A stretch of DNA of 15,941 bases from DATDOO01 sp035293245 (GTDB lineage Bacteria; Pseudomonadota; Gammaproteobacteria; Methylococcales; Methylococcaceae). The translations under genes and the position numbers were made by a program. Shown in pieces: positions 7,141 to 15,564 of this stretch. How positions within the stretch are numbered: position 1 is the stretch's first letter; the number at the start of each line of letters is the position of its first letter. The notes under the pieces were generated by a model. The model was not told the DNA's origin, made no database searches, and worked only from the letters and a program-made list of their open reading frames with translations. The stretch lies in assembly GCA_035293245.1 (NCBI GenBank), contig DATDOO010000282.1:1-15941 (forward strand), written 5' to 3'.

Positions 7141-10100
7141 CTACTTCGGCTGGATTTCCAGCGGCGCGTTCGGCAGTTCGCCGAACATTTCCGGCGCGTA
7201 CATGGCTTCCACCCGGGTGGCGGGCTGTTCGAAGCGGCCCGGATTGTTGAAACGCACCGTGTATTCCACCGTCCACGTGCCCTTCGGCACGAAGAGGTAA
7301 TAGGCACGGAAAGCGTCGAAGCGCCGTTCCTCGTAGGCCGGCCACACCCAGCCCTCGCGTTGCTCGCCGCGCGTCAGGAGTTGCGCGTCGCGCCCCAATC
7401 CCGTCCCCAGCACCGACGCGCCGGCGGGAATGGGATCGTCCACCACCACCCAGGCCATGTCGGACTGCGCTTCCAGATCCAGGCGCACGCGCGCCACGTC
7501 GCCCCGGCTCCAGACGTCCGCCTGCTTCCGCTCCACCGGCGTCACCGTGCGCCGGATTCGGTAGCCGGTGAACAGCGGCTGCTTGAGCGGCAAGGCCGCC
7601 AGACTCTGGACGATGGCCCAGGGCTTGCCCTGGCCCTGGTGGCTGACGGCCAGGGGCGCGGACTTTTGCGGCCAGGGGAAATCCAGCGTGGCCTGCCGGA
7701 TGTCCGCCTGCCATTCGGTGGGCTTTTCCTCCCCGGCCAGACTGGTCGTGGTGCGCCCGGCCACCGGCACGGATTCGAAGGCCGCGCTGAATTTCTCCAT
7801 GGCCAGCACGCCCCAGGCGTTGGCCGTGGTGGTGTTCCAGTGCCCCTTCAATTGCCGGCTGAGTGCACCCCGCACCAGGCGCGGCATGTCTTCCCGCCAC
7901 GACGGCTGCTCCAGCAGGGACAGAACAGCCCGCACGGCGTTGACGTCGGAGGAGATCATCAGCCACCACAGGGCGTCGCTCTGCTCGGTGGAAAAGGTCA
8001 TGACCGTGCCCTGGAAATTGAGCCGGGAACGGACGATCTGCTGCGCTTCGTCCAGGCGCCGTTCCTTGTCGGCGACGTCCTCAAGCCGCTGCAGGACGTT
8101 CAGCCAGTCCAGCACCGCCGAAGTGGGCCACAGATTGGGCTCGACGGCGATGCTGTCCAGCATTTCCCTTTTGGCGTCGCCGTAGCGGGACAAGGCTTCC
8201 ACGGCCGCCAGCTTGCGGATGGACAGATCCGCCGTGCGCAGCGCCGAGTCGCGCACGATGCGGCCTTCCACGAAGCCTCTCAGCCCCTGCTTGAGCCGTT
8301 CCAGAGTGTGCTCGGGTATGCTCCAGCCCGCTTCCTGGGCAATGGCCAGCGCATAGGCGGTCAGGGTGTCGCTGCCCTCCAGCACCTCGCCGGGAAAATA
8401 TTTGAGCAGGCCGTCCCTGTCCATGTAATTGGGCAGGCGGCTCGCCACGCCGTCCCACAAGGATTGGTCGCGCAGGGCCACGGCCTGGGAAAGCTGCTGT
8501 TCCAGGCAGGTGTAGCCATATGTGGACATATACTCGCGAACCCCCTCCAGGCCGTCGCCCAGCCTGGAGCGCAGGGTTACCCGTAGCCCGCCGCGGCCCG
8601 GCACGCTGTCGGACGGACGCTCCGCCACCATGCGGAAGGGCTGGTCGATTTGGGCCAGCGTCGCCTGGTAGGTGCGCACCGGGTATACCGGGATCACCTG
8701 CTGCTGGACTTTCAGCGTGTCCCCCGCAGCGCCGTCCTGCGCCTCGGCACCCACTTCCCACTGCAACTTGCCCGCGTCCACCGGTACCGCCAGTTCCCAG
8801 GCCAAGGTCCCGGCTTCGCCCGGCCCAAGGTTTACCGCCTGGGTTGGCAGCGTCGGCAAAGCGGCAGGAATGGCACGCGAATTTTCCGGGCGGACTTTGG
8901 CCCAGGCCTTGGCCGCAATGGGGCGCTCCGACGCGTTGCGCAGCGTGAACAGCGCCTGAAAGCGATCGCCCTCGCGCACCAGGGGCGGCAGGCCCGAATG
9001 CAGCATCAGGTCCTGGGTGGTACGGATGGTACCGTGGCCGGTGCCGAACAGGCCGGCGCCGCCGTGCGCCACGGCCACCAGGCGGAAAGCGGTCAGCGAG
9101 TCGTTGAGGGGCACTTCGATTTCGGCCCGTCCCTGGCCGTCCAACGGAACCCGGCCTCGCCACAGCAGCAGGGAGTCGAACAGCTCGCGGGCCGCCTGGC
9201 GCCCGCCGCCGCCGCCCTGGGGTACCGCCTTGCGGCCGTAATGGCGCTTGCCCACCACCTGCATCTGCGCCGTGGAGGTATGCACCTCGATGCTGCGCCG
9301 GCCCATCATCTTTTCCAGCAACTTCCAGGAGTCGTTGGGCATGAGCTCCAGCAGCCCTTCGTCCACCGCCGCCAGCGCGATTTCGCTGCCGGCAGGCAAG
9401 GCGCCGCCGTCGGCGCGGCCCACCGACACCGCGACCCTGGCGCGGTCGCGGACCTTGTAGGTTTCCTTTTCCGGCTGTACCTGCACCTGCAAGCGGTTGG
9501 GCGCCCAGCCCACGTCGATCTGGGCGGCGCCGAGCCGGTAAGCCGGCTTGGCCAAATCCACCACGGCCGTCGCCTTGCTTGCCCGATCGCCCAGCTTGCG
9601 CGCGACTTCCGGCCGCCACGGTTCGATGCCCGCCGCCCGGCCGCGCACCGCCAGCACCGACACGTAAACGTTGGGCGCGTAATTGTCCTTGATGGGAACT
9701 TCCACCACCGGCTGCTGGCCGGACAAATCCCGAACAAAGCTTTCCACCACGCCTTCACGCTCCACCGTCACCAGTGCCTTGGCCTCGCGGAAGGGCATGC
9801 GCACCTGGAAGCGCGCGGTCTCGCCCCGTTCGTACTCCTTCTTCTCCGGCAGCACGTCCATGCGGTCGCCGCGGCTGCTTTCGAACCACCAGTCGTCTTC
9901 TCCGCTCACCCAGGCCTCGCTGCGGGCCAGGGCGGGGTTGCCGAGTTCGTCCTCGGCACGTGCCTGGAGGATGACCTGGCCGGCCACGCCCGGCGTGATC
10001 TCGCAAAGCAGCAAACCCTGGGGGTCGGTCTTGCCCTTGCAGGCCGGTTTCAGCCGCTTGACCTCGGTCTGGTCCTCGTAGGCGTAAAAGCCGCCGACCA

Positions 10101-12973
10101 GGCGCTTGCGGTAGGAATAAGCCGTTCTGGCGAAGAGTTCCACCGCGACCGGCCGCTCCGCGACCGGCTTGCCGGCCAGGTCCAGGGCCACGACCCGGAA
10201 GCGCAACTGGTCCTTGCTGGCCACCCAGCCTTCGGTGCGAATCCCCAGGTTGACCGTGGCGGGCCAAAGGGGGATGCGGTTGGACACCGACAGCAATTCG
10301 CCATTGGCGTCCTCGTATTCCAGTTCGGCCACCACTTCATGGGCCTGGCTCACCTTGGGCAGACCGGGGATGGCTGCGCGTGCGGCGCCGGCGTGGTCCA
10401 ACGCCAGGGGCAGGACCTGCGCCGGCGTCTGCCCTTTCTCGCCGGTGCTCCCGTAAGGGCGGAAATAGTCGTCCAGGTCGAGGGGCCGGGTTGCCTGCAA
10501 GCCTTCCTTGACCGCCTCGCCGCCGAAGCGGAAGGCTTCGTAGCCTTTGAAGGACACGGCCTTGGGCCGCACCAGGGTGCGCAATTTGACCGGCGCCTGG
10601 GCCGCACCGCCCCCGGACAGGTAGCCGACGAATAAATCGACGCTGGTCTCCCTGGCGTTGACCAGGGGGTCCGCGGGCGGCTGGATGGCCGCTTTCATGG
10701 TCGGCACCCGGTATTGCTCGACACGAAATTCGCCGCTGCCGAAGTGGCGCTTATGATTCCCGTCCACGAACGCCACCCGGTAAACGCCCAGCTTGGCGTC
10801 CGGGGGAATGGTCCAGGAAGACTCGGCCACACCGCCGGCGTCCAGAATCAGCGGTAGTTCGTAACGCTGGTCGCTGCCTTCGTGGACGATCTCCAGCTTA
10901 TCCGGGGAGAAGTCGTCCGGCACGCTGAAGCCCTCCATGGTGTGGCGGCGGAAGAAATGTTTCATGGACACGGTTTCGCCGGCCCGCAGCAAGGTGCGGT
11001 CGAATACCGTGTGGGCGATGTGCGGCCCGCCGTAGGAATAGGCGGGCAGGCCGAAGCTCGACGGGGTGATGCCCTGGTTCCAGGATGACGCGGTGAAGCT
11101 CAGGTCGTCGTCCTTGCGTGCACTGACGAACAGGGGGTGGGAATCCCAACTGCTGCAATACGAACCGTCGTGAGGGCTGGGCAGCACGTCGGCAGCAATG
11201 CGGGCCAGTCCATCGGCGTCGGTCCTGCCGTGCCACAGTTCGTGGTGGCTGCAATAGTCGCTGATGCGGACTTCGGCGTCAGCCACCGGCTGGCCTTGGT
11301 CCAGGCTGGTAACCCATACCACGGACGCTTCCCGCCCCCACTTGAAGTGCACGGCCATGTTGGTCACCAGTGCCGTGGTCGGTACGTAGCGCGTCTTTTG
11401 CTCACCCAGCAGTGCCGCACCGAGCACCGGGCTGGCCAGTTCGACCACGTAGAAGCCCGGCCGTTTCAAGGGTATGCCCACCACTTCGAAGGCCTTGGCC
11501 CCGCCGGGCTTGGGCACCGACAGGGTTTCCGCCTGCTGGCCCGCCTCGAAAACCGATTGCGAGCCGGTGAGTTCCTTCCAGACTCGCTTGCCGTTTTCGC
11601 CCACTTCCTGCGACCACTCGCCGCGTAGTCGGGCAGCCCCCTTGACCTTCTCGATCCAGCCGGCGATCTCGCCGTCGTCCTGGGTCACGCGCCGCAACTT
11701 GCCGAGCAGTTCCCCGGGTCCTTCGGTCGCCTGGTCGGGAAGCAATTGCAAGCCGCCGACGCTGGGTTCCAGGTTGCGCAGGGTCACCGGCAGAATGCCT
11801 CCTTCCTGCAACTCCAGTATGCCGAACTCGCCGGGAAACTTCGCCAACGGCGGAAGCTCATCCGTAGCCACGGCCAGGGGATAGCGGGCGGCATTCTCCA
11901 GCGCGCGTCCGGCGTCGTCGACCAGGTTCTTCGGCAGTTCCACCGTGAAGCGGGCCTTTTCGGGGAAGGGGCCGGCAAAGCTCAGTTTCTCTACGAAAGG
12001 CGTTTTGCCCCGGTCGATGGGATCGGGCGCATAGCTCTCGCCGTCGGCGCCCACGATCCGTACCTGGACGGCGGATTCGGCCGGAACCGGGGCCGTGAAC
12101 ACCACGGTCATCGGCAGCATGGGCAGGCAGTCGGCCCTGGCGTTGGTGCGCCTGCACTCGAAGCGGGCCGTGAAGGCCGCCCGGGTCTTGAACGCCAGGG
12201 CCTGATCCTCCGCTGTGGTAACGCCGCTGGGCGCGGCGATGCCTTTGCCCCAGACCAGCCGGACCTGGGTTTCCGGCGGAATGGTGCGCCGGCATTGCAG
12301 AACCGCAAGCTGGGATTCGGCCTTTTCCAGGGACGGGTCTTTGACCTGGTGGACGGTTTCCTCGCCGCTCTTCCACAGGAGGCGATAATACGCATGGCCC
12401 AGCAGACGGCGCTGGGCGAGCATCCGTTCCCGCTCTTCGCCGCCGATCGCCCGGACCGGGATTTGTTCGGTTAGCCCCGCGATGTCGCAACGGGCGTTGG
12501 CCTGGATCGATTCCGGAGTGGCCGGTGCGTCCAGGGCAAGGACGAAAACCTGATTCTCGTCGATGCGCTCGTTACCCTCGTGGGGCATGGAGGCCCGTAC
12601 GGCCGGGCCGCCGCTGTCGAAGCCAAACCGTCGCTCTCCTTCGACCGGCTGGCCGTTCATCGCTTTGAGGTCCGCTTTCAGGGAAAAGGTGCAGCGCACC
12701 CCGCCCGGCAGATCCGTCTCGAAGTCGTAAACCCAGTTGCGCCCGTCCGCCCAGCGGCCTTTGCCCGGCGCGGGGCAATCGACGTCGAAGGGATCGGCGA
12801 GGCGCGGGTCGCCGAACGCCGCGATCTGTGCGGAAAAACGCACGGCGGCCTGGCGTACTCCCTATTACCGTGCCTTGGGGAGAAAAGACTTCGACTTGTG
12901 GAGCCGGCTCGGCCGGTTCAGCGGCATAAAGCGGCAATGCCAGTGCCAACAACAGCAATAATGCAACCCGCAT
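7141..12973 (-). CDS. Bacterial alpha-2-macroglobulin family protein, thioester type, with a 5' frameshift
   Basis: This large periplasmic protease-trapping protein is cleaved in a bait region and then covalently captures the protease through a thioester. The main open frame (GTG 12843 to stop 7141, 1,900 residues) begins mid-domain and lacks a signal peptide. The missing start lies in another frame: ATG 12973, after GGGAGGAG, encodes MRVALLLLLALALPLYA plus a family-typical VEVFSPQGTVIG. Removing one G from the GGG at 12860-12862 joins the two into about 1,943 residues. The thioester motif CLEQ is encoded at 8497-8508 (residue 1446 of the main frame, about 1489 restored). A Gly-rich stretch (GGGGG near residue 1211) fits the bait/linker region. 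A receptor-binding-like domain ends the protein. The signal peptide has no lipobox Cys, so the mature protein would be soluble in the periplasm, unlike the E. coli lipoprotein YfhM. It could be a sequencing error or a broken gene; the long intact body argues against old decay. Confidence 0.9.
12860..12864 (-). other. Frameshift point in the alpha-2-macroglobulin gene
   Basis: On the minus strand, ATAGGGAGTACGC reads I-G-S-T in the frame of the signal peptide, while the frame of the protein body reads (TAG stop)-G-V-R. The stop TAG sits at 12864-12862, directly before the body frame opens. Deleting one G gives I-G-V-R-Q-A-A-V-R-F-S, the sequence expected for the first macroglobulin domain of this family. 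The body frame is then continuous for over 1,900 codons. Confidence 0.8.
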
Positions 12974-12976
12974 GAC

Positions 12977-12985
12977 TCCTCCCTT
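12977..12985 (-). promoter_or_regulatory. Ribosome binding site of the alpha-2-macroglobulin gene
   Basis: AAGGGAGGA on the minus strand lies three bases before the ATG at 12973. This strong site supports initiation at the signal peptide rather than at the internal GTG at 12843, which has no comparable site. Confidence 0.65.
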
Positions 12986-13025
12986 GCGTTCCCTGGTTCA
13001 AATACGCTGACGGCTGGAAATCCCG

Positions 13026-13052
13026 AGATTAAATTAATGGCGGCTGATTCAA
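13026..13052 (-). promoter_or_regulatory. Possible sigma-70 promoter for the macroglobulin-pbpC operon
   Basis: On the minus strand TTGAAT (13052-13047) and TAATCT (13031-13026) resemble -35 and -10 boxes about 55 bases before the macroglobulin start. The spacing of 15 bases is shorter than the ideal 17, so this is only a candidate. The surrounding AT-rich run stands out from the GC-rich background. Confidence 0.25.
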
Positions 13053-13073
13053 ACAGCAAGCGCAGGGCTCGAT

Positions 13074-13212
13074 CTGGAAGGCGTATGCCAACCTGCGTTT
13101 GCCCATCAACCCGCGCCGAACTGGCGCGCCAGTTTTATGGCAGTGGCCTGCTCGTTCGCGTGGACGACGGCAAGGAGTCCTGCCTGCCAGAGGTCGTTGC
13201 TGGCGTTGGTGT
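13074..13212 (+). pseudogene. Decayed duplicate of the 3' part of the BrkB/YihY gene
   Basis: This stretch repeats the winged-helix-like tail of the BrkB gene, broken into three reading frames by two short deletions. In order it encodes LEGV (frame from 13074), LRLPINP (from 13093), then ELARQFYGSGLLVRVDDGKE and onward (from 13118). The intact protein has LEGL, LQLPIDP and ELLRRFCSHGLLVRLDDGKE at residues 335-370. Bases 13145-13188 match 4703-4746 at 41 of 44 positions by my hand count. An EVGERF end resembles EVIGERS near the intact C-terminus, implying an internal deletion between. The orientation is the same as the intact copy. A short open frame (13037-13273) covers part of it, but it cannot be a functional gene because homology crosses frames. 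Confidence 0.8.
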
Positions 13213-13271
13213 GCGAGAAGTAGGGGAGCGCTTTATTTCTGCCGTGGCCGAAACGGGACATCGATCGAGAT

Positions 13272-13299
13272 GATGTGAAAAAGCGACGCCGTTCACATC
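13272..13299. repeat. Inverted repeat GATGTGAA / TTCACATC
   Basis: Perfect 8-base arms at 13272-13279 and 13292-13299 flank a 12-base loop. It could be an operator or a weak hairpin. The half-sites resemble those of a CRP site (TGTGA and TCACA), but the gap between them is 14 bases rather than 6, so it is not a standard CRP site. No U-tract follows, so it is not an obvious terminator. Confidence 0.4.
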
Positions 13300-13368
13300 G
13301 AGGAACGGAAAGATTGGTGCAGGATTCTAACTTTCTACGAGGCATCTTGGCGGTGCGCAAAATGGACG

Positions 13369-13387
13369 CGTTCCGGGAGCCGGAACG
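13369..13387. repeat. Inverted repeat CGTTCCGG-GAG-CCGGAACG upstream of the GGDEF gene
   Basis: A perfect 8-base dyad with a 3-base centre ends 64 bases before the ATG at 13452. An overlapping smaller palindrome (GAACGGTTC, 13383-13391) extends it. It could be a regulator-binding site or an mRNA hairpin in the 5' leader. No known regulator is recognised. Confidence 0.4.
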
Positions 13388-13441
13388 GTTCGCCAGGGGG
13401 GCGGTCCCTCCGTAACGACTTTGCAAATGCGCCCGTATTCG

Positions 13442-13459
13442 ATGAACGCCCATGAATGA
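13442..13459 (+). other. Overlapping five-codon mini-frame at the GGDEF gene start
   Basis: ATG AAC GCC CAT GAA TGA starts 10 bases before the real ATG and ends just inside the gene in another frame. With the weak Shine-Dalgarno region, this could permit translational coupling or reduce initiation, but it may be chance. Confidence 0.2.
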
Positions 13460-15479
13460 AGCGACGCTCTTGCCTGACACGGCAGCGATCAATGCGGTCC
13501 TGGCGCGGGAAGTGGACAGCCTGCCCAGCATTTCTGTAGTGGTGGTGCGCCTGCTCCAACTTACGCGCGACAACACGGCCTCCATCGACGATCTGGTCAA
13601 GCTGGTGGAAACCGACCCCGCGCTCGGTACGGCGGTGTTGCGGCGCGTCAATTCCGCAGCGTACGGCCTGCGCCACAAGATCGCCACCCTCAAACAGGCC
13701 GTGGTGATCCTGGGCTTCGCCAGCATCCGCGCCATTGCGCTGGAAGTTTTGCTGTACGAGCAGGTGGTGCGGCGCATCGACACCGATTTCGATTACCTGT
13801 CCTACTGGCGGCACAGCCTGGCGGTGGCCTTCCTGAGCCGGACCATGGCCCGGCAACTCGGCTATCCGGACGCCGACATCGCCTACAGTGCCGGGCTCTT
13901 GCACGACATCGGCAAAATCATCCTGGAGGTCTACGGCCGGATCAGCTACAGCTCGATTATTCCGCAGCTTCAGGAAAGCGCCTGTAGCGCCTACGAAGCG
14001 GAGCTGCGCCTGCTGGGCGTGGGCCACGACAGGCTGGGGGCTTATTTCTGCAAGCGTTGGGAATTCCCACGCCCGATTACCCTGGCGGTGTGCCTGCACC
14101 ACCAGCGTTTCGCCGCGCTGGATCTGGACGTGCACGAGCGCTTGCTGGTCGCCATCGTGGCGCTCGCCAATTTCATGGCCTGGACGCAGGGCCTGGGCTC
14201 GTTCAGGGCGCCGCAGCCGCCGGTTTTGCAGCCGGAGGTGTACGACGCGATCGATCTCGGCGCGCTCGACCTCAACGAGATGCTGCACGCCATGGATATG
14301 GAATTGCAGGACACGGCGGTCTTTTACCGCTTCCGCTTCCCACCCATGCCGGTGGTGCGGGAGAACCTGCTGCGCACCAATCTCGATCTGGGCCGCCTCA
14401 ACTCCGATTATTTTTACCTGGAGCAGCAAAAGCAAAGCCGCGTCGCGTCCATCGCGCGCATCAAGGACAGCCTGGTGCTGCCCCATCAAAGCCTGGTGCC
14501 GGAGGAAATCGTCGAGAATACCTTCCGCGCCATCCGGCAGGATTTTGCCTACGACCGCCTTTACTTGCTGGAAAGCGAGCCGCAAACCCGCCGCCTGAAG
14601 CTGGTGCATCTCCAGCGCGCGGAGCGGGCAGCGGCATTGCCGGCGAACCTGGTGTGGGAAATCAAGCCGTTTTTCGAAAATATCCTGGAATCCTTGCGGC
14701 GCAGGGTTCCCGTCGTCATAGCCGGGTCCACCCTGCAGGAAGCGGAACTGCTGCGGGAACTGGGGGTGAAGGAACTGGGCCTGGTTCCGGTGACCCGCAA
14801 CGGGCAAAGCGCCGGGCTGATCGGCGTGGACAATTGCTGCTCCGGGCAGCGTTTGCAGCTGGCCGATCTGTCGGTGGTGAGCATCATCGCCAGCGAGATG
14901 GCGTTGGCGCTGGAACACGCGCGCTTGTTCGAAACCTACCGGAAACGGGCGCTGCTCGACCCGCTGACCCAGATTTACAACCGGGGCGCCCTGGAAGATA
15001 CGCTCAACCCGCTGTTCGAGCAGGCCGCATGCGGCGGACGAAGCCTGGCGGTTTGTCTGGTGGATATCGATTTCTTCAAGAAATTCAACGATACCTTTGG
15101 CCATCTGGTCGGAGACGACATCCTCAAGGTGGTCGCCGGCCTTATGCAAAAGACTTCCCGGCCTACCGACCACGTCGGGCGCTTCGGTGGCGAGGAATTT
15201 ATCTTCATTCTCCCCGATACCTCCTTCGAGCCCGCGCTGCATTTTGCCGAGCGGTTCCGGCAAAGGGTGGAGCAACTCGGCCAACTGCTGGAAAAGCGCT
15301 TTTCGGGACATCCCCTGTCGGTCAGCGTAGGGATTGCCGCCCATGAAGCGGATTGCCGGGACGGCAAAATGCTCATCGCCCGTGCCGACCAGGCCCTGTA
15401 TGCCGCCAAGAAATCCGGACGGAACCGCGTATGTGGTTATCGCAGCGGCCAGATCGTACCGTTGGATTTGCGCGCGTGA
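13452..15479 (+). CDS. HDOD-GAF-GGDEF signalling protein, probable diguanylate cyclase
   Basis: This 675-residue cytoplasmic protein has no membrane segment or signal peptide. Residues about 15-215 form an HDOD domain, including VNSAAYGLRHKIATLKQAVV (66-85) and LLHDIGKI (149-156). Residues about 330-490 look like a GAF sensor domain, and about 500-660 are GGDEF. The cyclase site is GGEEF (579-583), with metal-binding DIDFFKKFNDTFGH (538-551) and LDPLTQIYNR (502-511), so it should make c-di-GMP from two GTP. An RxxD inhibitory site (RPTD, 570-573) lies five residues before GGEEF, predicting product feedback. The ATG at 13452 is the only reasonable start because an in-frame stop lies at 13443-13445; its ribosome site is weak. 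The signal sensed by GAF and the HDOD partner are unknown. It stands alone, with no neighbouring chemotaxis or EAL gene. Confidence 0.93.
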   Translation: MNEATLLPDTAAINAVLAREVDSLPSISVVVVRLLQLTRDNTASIDDLVKLVETDPALGTAVLRRVNSAAYGLRHKIATLKQAVVILGFASIRAIALEVLLYEQVVRRIDTDFDYLSYWRHSLAVAFLSRTMARQLGYPDADIAYSAGLLHDIGKIILEVYGRISYSSIIPQLQESACSAYEAELRLLGVGHDRLGAYFCKRWEFPRPITLAVCLHHQRFAALDLDVHERLLVAIVALANFMAWTQGLGSFRAPQPPVLQPEVYDAIDLGALDLNEMLHAMDMELQDTAVFYRFRFPPMPVVRENLLRTNLDLGRLNSDYFYLEQQKQSRVASIARIKDSLVLPHQSLVPEEIVENTFRAIRQDFAYDRLYLLESEPQTRRLKLVHLQRAERAAALPANLVWEIKPFFENILESLRRRVPVVIAGSTLQEAELLRELGVKELGLVPVTRNGQSAGLIGVDNCCSGQRLQLADLSVVSIIASEMALALEHARLFETYRKRALLDPLTQIYNRGALEDTLNPLFEQAACGGRSLAVCLVDIDFFKKFNDTFGHLVGDDILKVVAGLMQKTSRPTDHVGRFGGEEFIFILPDTSFEPALHFAERFRQRVEQLGQLLEKRFSGHPLSVSVGIAAHEADCRDGKMLIARADQALYAAKKSGRNRVCGYRSGQIVPLDLRA

Positions 15480-15564
15480 AGTGTAACGACACCTTCGATA
15501 CGGCATAGAGACGCCTGACCCAACCCGCATAAACTGCCCCCGCGTTCATTTGGATTGAATCCCC

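Larger units (their letters stand above)
12974..13451. other. Intergenic region with gene remnant and inverted repeats
   Basis: This 478-base stretch lies between two divergent genes, the macroglobulin operon (minus) and the HDOD-GAF-GGDEF gene (plus). It holds the operon's leader, a brkB remnant (about 13074-13212), an 8-base inverted repeat with a 12-base loop (13272-13299) and an 8-base inverted repeat with a 3-base loop (13369-13387). I see no intact gene and no clear sigma-70 promoter for the plus-strand gene. Confidence 0.6.

Noticed and set aside
5017..8586. A very long open frame (about 1,189 codons) on the plus strand
   Set aside because: It lies antisense to pbpC and the macroglobulin gene, both firmly identified. 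High GC and codon bias commonly leave long stop-free antisense frames, and its translation is low in complexity and matches no family I know.
13037..13273. Short plus-strand frame of 78 codons taken as a small gene
   Set aside because: Only its middle matches the BrkB tail, and the homology continues upstream in two other frames, so it is part of a pseudogene.
13335..15530. A 731-codon minus-strand frame opposite the GGDEF gene
   Set aside because: The plus-strand frame has all HDOD, GAF and GGDEF motifs; the reverse is an antisense shadow.
15480..15564. Terminator or promoter between the GGDEF and YaiI-type genes
   Set aside because: Only a four-base stem (GTGT/ACAC) near 15481 is visible, without a T-run, and no convincing promoter boxes.
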